Shown here piece by piece: positions 49,008-61,725 of a DNA stretch of 64,000 nt (position 1 is the stretch's first letter; each line of letters opens with the position of its first letter). Made by a program: the position numbers and the translations under genes. The notes under the pieces are model-generated. The model ran no database searches. It worked only from the letters and a program-made list of their open reading frames with translations, and was not told the origin of the DNA. This DNA is from Maea johnstoni (lineage: Eukaryota; Annelida; Polychaeta; Spionida; Magelonidae): assembly GCA_963942565.1 (NCBI GenBank), contig OZ012686.1, positions 60,296,904 to 60,360,903 on the forward strand, written 5' to 3'.

Positions 49008-49600
49008 CTCCTATGCCCACCTACCCCCGTTAAGGCCAAGGTGCTTCACTCGTAGGTCAACCTACCCCAGTTTACTTACTTACTTACTTACTTAGGTGCT
49101 ACTTAGGTGCTAAGCTCGTATATCCACCTACCTCAGCTTAGGTTGAGGTGCTTCGCTCCTATGCCCACCTACCCCCGTTAAGGCCAAGGTGCTTCACTCG
49201 TAGGTCAACCTACCCCAGTTTACTCACTTACTTACTTACTTAGGTGCTACTTAGGTGCTAAGCTCCTATATCCACCTACCACAGTTAAGGCCCCGGTGCT
49301 AAGCTCGTATATTCATCTACCCCAGTTTAGGCCGAGGTGCTTCGCTCCTATGCCCACCTACCCCCGTTAAGGCCAAGGTGCTTCACTCGTAGGTCAACCT
49401 ACCCCAGTTTACTTACTTACTTACTTACTTAGGTGCTACTTAGGTGCTAAGCTCGTATATCCACCTACCTCAGTTTAGGTTGAGGTGCTTCGCTCCTATG
49501 TCCACCTACCCCCGTTAAGGCCAAGGTGCTTCACTCGTAGGTCAACCTACCCCAGTTTACTTACTTACTTACTTACTTAGGTGCTACTTAGGTGCTAAGC
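48500..49600. repeat. Duplication with 1352-bp offset, first copy
   Basis: Shared markers at +1352 bp: CCATCTACCCC at 48594/49946, GTTTATTTAC at 48729/50081, CCTATCCCAG near 48869/50221, CCTCAGTTAAGG near 48941/50293, GTTTACTCAC at 49218/50570, CCACAGTTAAGG near 49278/50630, TTCATCTACC near 49311/50663 and CTATGTCCACC near 49496/50848. 1352 is four 338-bp units. Confidence 0.82.
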
Positions 49601-49849
49601 TCATATATCCACCTACCCCAGTTAAGGCCCCGGTGCTAAGCTCGTATATTCATCTACCCCAGTTTAGGCCGAGTTGCTTCGCTCCTATGCCCACCTACCC
49701 CCGTTAAGGCCAAGGTGCTTCACTCGTAGGTCAACCTACCCCAGTTTACTTACTTACTTACTTACTTAGGTGCTACTTAGGTGCTAAGCTCGTATATCCA
49801 CCTACCTCAGTTTAGGTTGAGGTGCTTCGCTCCTATGTCCACCTACCCC

Positions 49850-50950
49850 CGTTAAGGCCAAGGTGCTTCACTCGTAGGTCAACCTACCCCAGTTTACTTA
49901 CTTACTTACTTACTTAGGTGCTACTTAGGTGCTAAGCTCGTATATCCATCTACCCCAGTTAAGGCCCCGGTGCTAAGCTCGTATATTCACCTACCCCAGT
50001 TTAGGCCGAGGTGCTTCGCTCCTATGCCCACCTACCCCCGTTAAGGCCAAGGTGCTTCACTCGTAGGTCAACCTACCCCAGTTTATTTACTTACTTACTT
50101 ACTTAGGTGCTACTTAGGTGCTAAGCTCGTATATCCACCTACCTCAGTTTAGGTTGAGGTGCTTCGCTCCTATGCCCACCTACCCCCGTTAAGGCCAAGG
50201 TGCTTCACTCGTAGGTCAACCTATCCCAGTTTACTTACTTACTTACTTACTTACTTAGGTGCTACTTAGGTGCTAAGCTCGTATATCCACCTACCTCAGT
50301 TAAGGCCCCGGTGCTAAGCTCGTATATTCACCTACCCCAGTTTAGGCCGAGGTGCTTCGCTCCTATGCCCACCTACCCCAGTTAAGGCCAAGGTGCTTCA
50401 CTCGTAGGTCAACCTACCCCAGTTTACTTACTTACTTACTTACTTAGGTGCTACTTAGGTGCTAAGCTCGTATATCCACCTACCTCAGTTTAGGTTGAGG
50501 TGCTTCGCTCCTATGCCCACCTACCCCCGTTAAGGCCAAGGTGCTTCACTCGTAGGTCAACCTACCCCAGTTTACTCACTTACTTACTTACTTAGGTGCT
50601 ACTTAGGTGCTAAGCTCGTATATCCACCTACCACAGTTAAGGCCCCGGTGCTAAGCTCGTATATTCATCTACCCCAGTTTAGGCCGAGGTGCTTCGCTCC
50701 TATGCCCACCTACCCCCGTTAAGGCCAAGGTGCTTCACTCGTAGGTCAACCTACCCCAGTTTACTTACTTACTTACTTACTTAGGTGCTACTTAGGTGCT
50801 AAACTCGTATATCCACCTACCTCAGTTTAGGTTGAGGTGCTTCGCTCCTATGTCCACCTACCCCCGTTAAGGCCAAGGTGCTTCACTCGTAGGTCAACCT
50901 ACCCCAGTTTACTTACTTACTTACTTACTTAGGTGCTACTTAGGTGCTAA
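49850..50950. repeat. Duplication with 1352-bp offset, second copy
   Basis: Second copy, with changes such as CTCAGTTTAGG where the first has CTCAGCTTAGG (49133) and CTAAACTCG near 50809. Between the copies lies 250 bp of related A/B sequence, so this is a multi-unit exchange of four 338-bp repeats rather than a simple head-to-tail copy with clear edges. Confidence 0.78.
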
Positions 50951-51429
50951 GCTCGTATATCCACCTACCCCAGTTAAGGCCCCGGTGCTAAGCTCGTATA
51001 TTCACCTACCCCAGTTTAGGTCGAGGTGCTTCGCTCCTATGCCCACCTACCCCCGTTAAGGCCAAGGTGCTTCACTCGTAGGTCAACCTACCCCAGTTTA
51101 CTTACTTACTTACTTACTTAGGTGCTACTTAGGTGCTAAGCTCGTATATCCACCTACCTCAGTTTAGGTTGAGGTGCTTCGCTCCTATGCCCACCTATCC
51201 CCGTTAAGGCCAAGGTGCTTCACTCGTAGGTCATCCTATCCCAGTTTACTTACTTACTTACTTACTTAGGTGCTACTTAGGTGCTAAGCTCGTATATCCA
51301 CCTACCCCAGTTAAGGCCCCGGTGCTAAGCTCGTATATTCACCTACCCCAGTTTAGAACGAGGTGCTTCGCTCCTATGCCCACCTACCCCCGTTAAGGCC
51401 AAGGTGCTTCACTCGTAGCTCAACCTACC

Positions 51430-51581
51430 CCAGTTTACTTACTTACTTACTTACTAAGGTGCTACTTAGGTGCTAAGCTCGTATATCCACCTACCTCAGT
51501 ATAGGTTGAGGTGCTTCGCTCCTTTGCCCACCTACCCCCTTTAAGGCCAAGGTGCTTCACTCGTAGGTCAACCTACCCCAG

Positions 51582-51613
<32 letters not shown>

Positions 51614-52125
51614 GGTGCTACTTAGGTGCTAAGCTCGTATATCCACCTACCCCAGTTAAGGCCCCGGTGCTAAGCTCGTATATTCACCTACCCCAGTTTA
51701 GGCCGAGGTGCTTCGATCCTATGCCCACCTACCCCCGTTAAGGCCAAGGTGCTTCACTCGTAGGTCAACCTACCCCAGTTTACTTACTTACTTACTTACT
51801 TAGGTGCTACTTAGGTGCTAAGCTCGTATATCCACCTACCTCAGTTTAGGTTGAGGTGCTTCGCTCCTATGCCCACCTACCCCCGTTAAGGCCAAGGTGC
51901 TTCACTCGTAGGTCAACCTACCCCAGTTTACTTACTTACTTACTAACTTAGGTGCTACTTAGGTGCTAAGCTCGTATATTCACCTACCCCAGTTTAGGCC
52001 GAGGTGCTTCGCTCCTATGCCCACCTACCCCCGTTAAGGCCAAGGTGCTTCACTCGTAGATCAACCTACCCCATTTTACTTACTTACTTACTCACTTAGG
52101 TGCTACTTAGGTGCTAAGCTCGTAT
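51430..52125. repeat. Duplication with 1019-bp offset, first copy
   Basis: Markers repeated at +1019 bp: CTCAGTATAGG near 51496/52515, CTCCTTTGCCC near 51528/52547, CTTCGATCC at 51711/52730, a TTAC tract with TAACTTAGG near 51945/52964, the A unit missing its first 41-mer near 51970/52989, and CCCCATTTTAC near 52070/53089. The two blocks are separated by A-A units (52.13-52.45 kb), one of which carries ACTCGGATGTC. Confidence 0.83.
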
Positions 52126-52448
52126 ATCCACCTACCCCAGTTAAGGCCCCGGTGCTAAGCTTGTATATTCACCTACCCCAGTTTAGGCCGAGGTGCTTCG
52201 CTCCTATGCCCACCTACCCCCGTTAAGGCCAAGGTGCTTCACTCGGATGTCAACCTACCCCAGTTTACTTACTTACTTACTTACTTAGGTGCTACTTAGG
52301 TGCTAAGCTCTTATATCCACCTACCCCAGTTAAGGCCCCGGTGCTAAGCTTGTATATTCACCTACCCCAGTTTAGGCCGAGGTGCTTCGCTCCTATGCCC
52401 ACCTACCCCCGTTAAGGCCAAGGTGCTTCACTCGTATGTCAACCTACC

Positions 52449-52600
52449 CCAGTTTACTTACTTACTTACTTACTAAGGTTCTACTTAGGTGCTAAGCTCG
52501 TATATCCACCTACCTCAGTATAGGTTGAGGTGCTTCGCTCCTTTGCCCACCTACCCCCGTTAAGGCCAAGGTGCTTCACTCGTAGGTCAACCTACCCCAG

Positions 52601-52632
<32 letters not shown>

Positions 52633-53144
52633 GGTGCTACTTAGGTGCTAAGCTCGTATATCCACCTACCCCAGTTAAGGCCCCGGTGCTAAGCTCGTAT
52701 ATTCACCTACCCCAGTTTAGGCCGAGGTGCTTCGATCCTATGCCCACCTACCCCCGTTAAGGCCAAGATGCTTCACTCGTAGGTCAACCTACCCCAGTTT
52801 ACTTACTTACTTACTAACTTAGGTGCTACTTAGGTGCTAAGCTCGTATATCCACCTACCTCAGTTTAGGTTGAGGTGCTTCGCTCCTATGCCCACCTACC
52901 CCCGTTAAGGCCTAGGTGCTTCACTCATAGGTCAACCTACCCCAGTTTACTTACTTACTTACTAACTTAGGTGCTACTTAGGTGCTAAGCTCGTATATTC
53001 ACCTACCCCAGTTTAGGCCGAGGTGCTTCGCTCCTATGCCCACCTACCCCAGTTAAGGCCACGGTGCTTCACTCGTAGGTCAACCTACCCCATTTTACTT
53101 ACTTACTTACTCACTTAGGTGCTACTTAGGTGCTAAGCTCGTAT
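52449..53144. repeat. Duplication with 1019-bp offset, second copy
   Basis: Second copy. Differences include ACTAAGGTTC near 52473 (ACTAAGGTGC in the first), AAGATGC near 52766, CCTAGG near 52912 and CTCATAGG near 52926. It ends at the CCATCTACCTC marker that then recurs through the rest of the window. Confidence 0.8.
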
Positions 53145-53159
53145 ATCCATCTACCTCAG

Positions 53160-53940
53160 TTTAGGTTGAGGTGCTTCGCTCCTATGCCCACCTACCCCCG
53201 TTAAGGCCAAGGTGCTTCACTCGTAGGTCAACCTACCCCAGTTTACTTACTTACTTACTTACTTAGGTGCTACTTAGGTGCTAAGCTCGTATATCCACCT
53301 ACCCCAGTTAAGGCCCTGGTGCTAAGCTCGTATATTCACCTACCCCAGTTTAGGCCGAGGTGCTTCGCTCCTATGCCCACCTACCCCCGTTAAGGCCAAG
53401 GTGCTTCACTCGTAGGTCAACCTACCCCAGTTTACTTACTTACTTACTTACTTAGGTGCTACTTAGGTGCTAAGCTCGTATATCCACCTACCTCAGTTTA
53501 GGTTGAAGTGCTTCGCTCCTATGCCCACCTACCCCCGTTAAGGCCAAGGTGCTTCACTCGTAGGTCAACCTACCCCAGTTTACTTACTTACTTACTTACT
53601 TAGGTGCTACTTAGGTGCTAAGCTCGTATATCCACCTACCCCAGTTAAGGCCCCGGTGCTAAGCTCGTATATTCACCTACCCCAGTTTAGGTCGAGGTGC
53701 TTCGCTCCTATGCCCACCTACCCCTGTTAGGGCAAGGTGCTTCACTCGTAGGTCAACCTACCCCAGTTTACTTACTTACCTACTTACTTAGGTGCTACTT
53801 AGGTGCTAAGCTCGTATATCCACCTACCTCAGTTTAGGTTGAGGTGCTTCGCTCCTATGCCCACCTTTCCCCGTTAAGGCCAAGGTGCTTCACTCGTAGG
53901 TCAACCTATCCCAGTTTACTTACTTACTTACTTACTTAGG
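53160..53940. repeat. Duplicated segment, 2021-bp offset partner of 55180-55960
   Basis: Shares GGTTGAAGTGC (53501/55522), TTTAGGTCGAGG near 53690/55711, the one-base-short CTGTTAGGGCAAGG near 53724/55745, TTACCTACTT and CCTATCCCAG with the block 2021 bp downstream. The one-base loss in GGGCAAGG is a strong identity marker because it is rare. Confidence 0.8.
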
Positions 53941-55179
53941 TGCTACTTAGGTGCTAAGCTCGTATATCCACCTACCCCAGTTAAGGCCCCGGTGCTAAGC
54001 TCGTATATTCACCTACCCCAGTTTAGGCCGAGGTGCTTCGCTCCTATGCCCACCTACCCCTGTTAAGGCCAAGGTGCTTCACTCGTAGGTCAACCTACCC
54101 CAGTTTAATTACTTACCTACTAACTTAGGTGCTACTTAGGTGCTAAGCTCGTATATCCACCTACCTCAGTTTAGGTTGAGGTGCTTCGCTCCTATGCCCA
54201 CCTACCCCCGTTTAGGCCAAGGTGCTTCACTCGTAGGTCAACCTACCCCAGTTTACTTACATACTTACTGACTTAGGTGCTACTTAGGTGCTAAGCTCGT
54301 ATATCCACCTACCCCAGTTAAGGCCCCGGTGCTAAGCTCGTATATTCACCTACCCCAGTTTAGGCCGAGGTGCTTCGCTCCTATGCCCACCTACCCCCGT
54401 TAAGGCCAAGGTGCTTCACTCGTAGGTCAACCTACCCCAGTTTACTTACTTACTTACTTACTTAGGTGCTACTTAGGTGCTAAGCTCGTATATCCACCTA
54501 CCTCAGTTTAGGTTGAGGTGCTTCGCTCCTATGCCCACCTACCCCCGTTAAGGCCAAGGTGCTTCACTCGTAGGTCAACCTACCCCAGTTTACTTACTTA
54601 CTTACTTACTTAGGTGCTACTTAGGTGCTAAGCTCGTATATCCACCTACCCCAGTTAAGGCCCCGGTGCTAAGCTCGTATATTCACCTACCCCAGTTTAG
54701 GCCGAGGTGCTTCGCTCCTATGCCCACATACCCCCGTTAAGGCCAAGGTGCTTCACTCGTAGGTCAACCTACCCCATTTTACTTACTTACTTACTCACTT
54801 AGGTGCTACTTAGGTGCTAAGCTCGTATATCCATCTACCTCAGTTTAGGTTGAGGTGCTTCGCTCCTATGCCCACCTACCCCCGTTAAGGCCAAGGTGCT
54901 TCACTCGTAGGTCAACCTACCCCAGTTTACTTACTTACTTACTTACTTAGGTGCTACTTAGGTGCTAAGCTCGTATATCCACCTACCCCAGTTAAGGCCC
55001 CGGTGCTAAGCTCGTATATTCACCTACCCCAGTTTAGGCCGAGGTGCTTCGCTCCTATGCCCACCTACCCCCGTTAAGGCCAAGGTGCTTCACTCGTAGG
55101 TCAACCTACCCCAGTTTACTTACTTACTTACTTACTTAGGTGCTACTTAGGTGCTAAGCTCGTTTATCCACCTACCTCA

Positions 55180-55935
55180 GTTTAGGTTGAGGTGCTTTGC
55201 TCCTATGCCCACCTACCCCCGTTAAGGCCAAGGTGCTTCACTCGTAGGTCAACTTACCCCAGTTTACTTACTTACTTACTTACTTAGGTGCTACTTAGGT
55301 GCTAAGCTCGTATATCCACCTACCCCAGTTAAGGCCCCGGTGCTAAGCTCGTATATTCACCTACCCCAGTTTAGGCCGAGGTGCTTCGCTCCTATGCCCA
55401 CCTACCCCCGTTAAGGCCAAGGTGCTTCACTCGTAGGTCAACCTACCCCAGTTTACTTACTTACTTACTTACTTAGGTGCTACTTAGGTGCTAAGCTCGT
55501 ATATCCACCTACCTCAGTTTAGGTTGAAGTGCTTCGCTCCTATGCCCACCTACCCCCGTTAAGGCCAAGGTGCTTCACTCGTAGGTCAACCTACCCCAGT
55601 TTACTTACTTACTTACTTACTTAGGTGCTACTTAGGTGCTAAGCTCGTATATCCACCTACCCCAGTTAAGGCCCCGGTGCTAAGCTTGTATATTCACCTA
55701 CCCGAGTTTAGGTCGAGGTGCTTCGCTCCTATGCCCACCTACCCCTGTTAGGGCAAGGTGCTTCACTCGTAGGTCAACCTACCCCAGTTTACTTACTTAC
55801 CTACTTACTTAGGTGCTACTTAGGTCCTAAGCTCGTATATCCACCTACCTCAGTTTAGGTTGAGGTGCTTCGCTCCTATGCCCACCTATCCCCGTTAAGG
55901 CCAAGGTGCTTCACTCGTAGGTCAACCTATCCCAG

Positions 55936-55971
<36 letters not shown>

Positions 55972-56450
55972 GGTGCTACTTAGGTGCTAAGCTCGTATAT
56001 CCACCTACCCCAGTTAAGGCCCCGGTGCTAAGCTCGTATATTCACCTACCCCAGTTTAAGCCGAGGTGCTTCGCTCCTATGCCCACCTACCCCCGTTAAG
56101 GCCAAGGTGCCTCACTCGTAGGTCAACCTACCCAAGTTTACTTACTTACTTACTTAGGTGCTACTTAGGTGCTAAGCTCGTATATCCACCTACCTCAGTT
56201 TAGGTTGAGGTGCTTCGCTCCTATGCCCACCTACCCCCGTTAAGGCCAAGGTGCTTCACTCGTAGGTCAACCTACCCCAATTTACTCACTTACTTACTTA
56301 CTTAGGTGCTACTTAGGTGCTAAGCTCGTATATCCACCTACCCCAGTTAAGGCCCCGGTGCTAAGCTCGTATATTCACCTACCCCAGTTTAGGCCGAGGT
56401 GCTTCGCTCCTATGCCCACCTACCCCCGTTAAGGCCAAGGTGCTTCACTC
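55180..56450. repeat. Segment shared with 53.16-53.94 kb and 58.73-59.68 kb
   Basis: Its left part pairs with the block 2021 bp upstream. From about 55500 to 56450 it also pairs with 58728-59680 at an offset of 3228-3229 bp (GGTTGAAGTGC 55522/58751, GTGCCTCACTCG near 56108/59336, CCCCAATTTACTCAC near 56275/59495). It contains an eight-copy TTAC tract near 55936-55968, the longest seen in this A/B domain. Confidence 0.77.
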
Positions 56451-58721
56451 GTAGGTCAACCTACCCCAGTTTACTTACTTACTTACTTACTTAGGTGCTA
56501 CTTAGGTGCTAAGCTCGTATATCCACCTACCTCAGTTTAGGTTGAGGTGCTTCGCTCCTATGCCCACCTACCCCCGTTAAGGCCAAGGTGCTTCACTCGT
56601 AGGTCAACCTACCCCAGTTTACTTACTTACTTACTAACTTAGGTGCTACTTAGGTGCTAAGCTCGTATATCCACCTACCCCAGTTAAGGCCCCGGTGCTA
56701 AGCTCGTATATTCACCTACCCCAGTTTAGGCCGAGGTGCTTCGCTCCTATGCCCACCTACCCCCGTTAAAGCCAAGGTGCTTCACTCGTAGGTCAACCTA
56801 CCCCAGTTTACTTACTTACTTACTTACTTAGGTGCTACTTAGGTGCTAAGCTCGTATATCCACCTACCTCAGTTTAGGTTGAGGTGCTTCGCTCCTATGC
56901 CCACCTACCCCCGTTAAGGCCAAGGTGCTTCACTCGTAGGTCAACCTACCCCAGTTTACTTACTTACTTACTTACTTAGGTGCTACTTAGGTGCTAAGCT
57001 CGTATATCCACCTACCCCAGTTAAGGCCCCGGTGCTAAGCTCGTATATTCACCTACCCCAGTTTAGGCCGAGGTGCTTCGCTCCTATGCCCACCTACCCC
57101 TGTTAAGGCCAAGGTGCTTCACTCGTAGGTCAACCTACCCCATTTTACTTACTTACTTACTCACTTAGGTGCTACTTAGGTGCTGAGCTCGTATATCCAT
57201 CTACCTCAGTTTAGGTTGAGGTGCTTCGCTCCTATGCCCACCTACCCCCGTTAAGGCCAAGGTGCTTCACTCGTAGGTCAACCTACCCCAGTTTACTTAC
57301 TTACTTACTTACTTAGGTGCTACTTAGGTGCTAAGCTCGTATATCCACCTACCCCAGTTAAGGCCCCGGTGCTAAGCTTGTATATTCACCTACCCCAGTT
57401 TAGGCCGAGGTGCTTCGCTCCTATGCCCACCTACCCCCGTTAAGGCCAAGGTGCTTCACTCGTAGGTCAACCTACCCCAGTTTACTTACTTACTTACTTA
57501 CTTAGGTGCTACTTAGGTGCTAACCTCGTATATCCACCTACCTCAGTTTAGGTTGAGGTGCTTCGCTCCTATGCCCACCTACCCCCGTTAAGGCCAAGGT
57601 GCTTCACTCGTAGGTCAACCTACCCCAGTTTACTTACTTACTTACTTACTTAGGTGCTACTTAGGTGCTAAGCTCGTATATCCACCTACCCCAGTTAAGG
57701 CCCCGGTGCTAAGCTCGTATATTCACCTACCCCAGTTTAGGCCGAGGTGCTTCGCTCCTATGCCCACCTACCCCCGTTAAGGCCAAGGTGCTTCACTCGT
57801 AGGTCAACCTACCCCAGTTTACTTACTTACTTACTTACTTAGGTGCTACTTAGGTGCTAAGCTCGTATATCCACCTACCTCAGTTTAGGTTGAGGTGTTT
57901 CGCTCCTATGCCCACCTACCCCCGTTAAGGCCAAGGTGCTTCACTCGTAGGTCAACCTACCCCAGTTTACTTACTTACTTACTTACTTAGGTGCTTTTTA
58001 GGTGCTAAGCTCGTATATCCACCTACCCCAGTTAAGGCCCAGGTGCTAAGCTCGTATATTCACCTACCCGAGTTTAGGCCGAGGTGCTTCGCTCCTATGC
58101 CCACCTACCCCCGTTAAGGCCAAGGTGCTTCACTCGTAGGTCAACCTACCCCATTTTACTTACTTACTTACTCACTTAGGTGCTACTTAGGTGCTAAGCT
58201 CGTATATCCATCTACCTCAGTTTAGGTTGAGGTGCTTCGCTCCTATGCCCACCTACCCCCGTTAAGGCCAAGGTGCTTCACTCGTAGGTCAACCTACCCA
58301 AGTTTACTTACTTACTTACTTACTTAGGTGCTACTTAGGTGCTAAGCTCGTATATCCACCTACCCCAGTTAAGGCCCCGGTGCTAAGCTCGTATATTCAC
58401 CTACCCCAGTTTAGGCCGAGGTGCTTCGCTCCTATGCCCACCTACCCCCGTTAAGGCCAAGGTGCTTCACTCGTAGGTCAACCTACCCCAGTTTACTTAC
58501 TTACTTACTTACTTAGGTGCTACTTAGGTGCTAAGCTCGTATATCCACCTACCTCAGTTTAGGTTGAGGTGCTTCGCTCCTATGCCCACCTACCCCCGTT
58601 AAGGCCAAGGTGCTTCACTCGTAGGTCAACCTACCCCAGTTAACTTACTTACTTACTTACTTAGGTGCTACTTAGGTGCTAAGCTCGTATATCCACCTAC
58701 CCCAGTTAAGGCCCCGGTGCT

Positions 58722-59680
58722 AAGCTCGTATATCCACCTACCTCAGTTTAGGTTGAAGTGCTTCGCTCCTATGCCCACCTACCCCCGTTAAGGCCAAGGT
58801 GCTTCACTCGTAGGTCAACCTACCCCAGTTTACTTACTTACTTACTTACTTAGGTGCTACTTAGGTGCTAAGCTCGTATATCCACCTACCCCAGTTAAGG
58901 CCCCGGTGCTAAGCTCGTATATTCACCTACCCCAGTTTAGGCCGAGGTGCTTCGCTCCTATGCCCACCTACCCCTGTTAAGGCCAAGGTGCTTCACTCGT
59001 AGGTCAACCTACCCCAGTTTACTTACTTACCTACTTACTTAGGTGCTACTTAGGTGCTAAGCTCGTATATCCACCTACCTCAGTTTAGGTTGAGGTGCTT
59101 CGCTCCTATGCCCACCTATCCCCGTTAAGGCCAAGGTGCTTCACTCGTAGGTCAACCTATCCCAGTTTACTTACTTACTTACTTACTAAGTTGCTACTTA
59201 GGTGCTAAGCTCGTATATCCACCTACCCCAGTTAAGGCCCCGGTGCTAAGCTCGTATATTCACCTACCCCAGTTTAGGCCGAGGTGCTTCGCTCCTATGC
59301 CCACCTACCCCCGTTAAGGCCAAGGTGCCTCACTCGTAGGTCAACCTACCCCAGTTTACTTACTTACTTACTTAGGTGCTACTTAGGTGCTAAGCTCGTA
59401 TATCCACCTACCTCAGTTTAGGTTGAGGTGCTTCGCTCCTATGCCCACCTACCCCCGTTAAGGCCAAGGTGCTTCACTCGTAGGTCAACCTACCCCAATT
59501 TACTCACTTACTTACTTACTTAGGTGCTACTTAGGTGCTAAGTTCGTATATCCACCTACCCCAGTTAAGGCCCCGGTGCTAAGCTCGTATATTCACCTAC
59601 CCCAGTTTAGGCCGAGGTGCTTCGCTCCTATGCCCACCTACCCCCGTTAAGGCCAAGGTGCTTCACTCGTAGGTCAACCT
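58722..59680. repeat. Block beginning at a B-type join after GGCCCCGG
   Basis: At 58722 an A unit's first 41-mer (ending GGCCCCGG) is followed directly by the first 41-mer of a B unit (ending GGTTGAAG), omitting about 148 bp of expected sequence. The block that starts here matches 55.50-56.45 kb at an offset of about 3228 bp. The join therefore looks like the actual crossover point of a multi-unit exchange. Confidence 0.78.
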
Positions 59681-60489
59681 ACCCCATTTTACTTACTTAC
59701 TTACTCACTTAGGTGCTACTTAGGTGCTAAGCTCGTATATCCATCTACCTCAGTTTAGGTTGAGGTGCTTCGCTCCTATGCCCACCTACCCCCGTTAAGG
59801 CCAAGGTGCTTCACTCGTAGGTCAACCTACCCCAGTTTACTTACTTACTTACTTACTTAGGTGCTACTTAGGTGCTAAGCTCGTATATCCACCTACCCCA
59901 GTTAAGGCCCCGGTGCTAAGCTCGTATATTCACCTACCCCAGTTTAGGCCGAGGTGCTTCGCTCCTATGCCCACCTACCCCCGTTAAGGCCAAGGTGCTT
60001 CACTCGTAGGTCAACCTACCCCAGTTTACTTACTTACTTACTTACTTAGGTGCTACTTAGGTGCTAAGCTCGTATATCCACCTACCTCAGTTTAGGTTGA
60101 GGTGCTTCGCTCCTATGCCCACCTACCCCCGTTAAGGCCAAGGTGCTTCACTCGTAGGTCAACCTACCCCAGTTTACTTACTTACTTACTTACTTAGGTG
60201 CTTCTTAGGTGCTAAGCTCGTATATCCACCTACCCCAGTTAAGGCCCCGGTGCTAAGCTCGTATATTCACCTACCCCAGTTTAGGCCAAGGTTCTTCGCT
60301 CCTATGCCCACCTACCCCCGTTAAGGCCAAGGTGCTTCACTCGTAGGTCAACCTACCCCAGTTTACTTACTTACTTACTTACTTAGGTGCTACTTAGGTG
60401 CTAAGCTCGTATATCCACCTACCTCAGTTTAGGTTTAAGTGCTTCGCTCCTATGCCCACCTACCCCCGTTAAGGCCAAGGTGCTTCACT

Positions 60490-61725
60490 CGTAGGTCAAC
60501 CTACCCCAGTTTACTTACTTACTTACTTACTTAGGTGCTACTTAGGTGCTAAGCTCGTATATCCACCTACCCCAGTTAAGGCCCCGGTGCTAAGCTCGTA
60601 TATTCACCTACCCCAGTTTAGGCCGAGGTGCTTCGCTCCTATGCCCACCTACCCCTGTTAAGGCCAAGGTGCTTCACTCGTAGGTCAACCTACCCCAGTT
60701 TACTTACTTACCTACTTACTTAGGTGCTACTTAGGTGCGAAGCTCGTATATCCACCTACCTCAGTTTAGGTTGAGGTGCTTCGCTCCTGTGCCCACCTAC
60801 CCCCGTTAAGGCCAAGGTGCTTCACTCGTAGGTCAACCTACCCCAGTTTACTTACTTACTTACTTACTTAGGTGCTACTTAGGTGCTAAGCTCGTATATC
60901 CACCTACCCCAGTTAAGGCCCCGGTGCTAAGCTCGTATATTCACCTACCCCAGTTTAGGCCGAGGTGCTTCGCTCCTATGCCCACCTACCCCCGTTAAGG
61001 CCAAGGTGCTTCACTCGTAGGTCAACCTACCCCAGTTTACTTACTTACTTACTTACTTAGGTGCTACTTAGGTGCTAAGCTCGTATATCCACCTACCTCA
61101 GTTTAGGTTGAGGTGCTTCGCTCCTATGCCCACCTACCCCCGTTAAGGCCAAGGTGCTTCACTCGTAGGTCAACCTACCCCAGTTAACTTACTTACTTAC
61201 TTCTGTAGGTGCTACTTAGGTGCTAAGCTCGTATATCCACCTACCCCAGTTAAGGCCCCGGTGCTAAGCTCGTATATTCACCTACCCCAGTTTAGGCCGA
61301 GGTGCTTCGCTCCTATGCCCACCTACCCCCGTTAAGGCCAAGGTGCTTCACTCGTAGGTCAACCTACCCCAGTTTACTTACTTACTTACTTACTTAGGTG
61401 CTACTTAGGTGCTAAGCTCGTATATCCACCTACCCCAGTTAAGGCCCCGGTGCTAAGCTCGTATATTCACCTACCCCAGTTTAGGCCGAGGTGCTTCGCT
61501 CCTATGCCCACCTACCCCTGTTAAGGCCAAGGTGCTTCACTCGTAGGTCAACCTACCCCAGTTTACTTACTTACCTACTTACTTAGGTGCTACTTAGGTG
61601 CGAAGCTCGTATATCCACCTACCTCAGTTTAGGTTGAGGTGCTTCGCTCCTGTGCCCACCTACCCCCGTTAAGGCCAAGGTGCTTCACTCGTAGGTCAAC
61701 CTACCCCAGTTTACTTACTTACTTA
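60490..61725. repeat. Duplication with 863-bp offset
   Basis: The stretch from about 60.49 to 60.86 kb recurs at about 61.35-61.72 kb: CCCCTGTTAAGG at 60652/61515, TTACCTACTT near 60708/61571, GTGCGAAGCTCG at 60736/61599 and CTCCTGTGCCC near 60784/61647. The offset of 863 bp is not a multiple of 337 and is explained by an A-A junction near 61.40 kb. Rare tracts ACTTCTGTAGG (61200) and ACTTCTATAGG (62731) lie beside this region. Confidence 0.78.
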
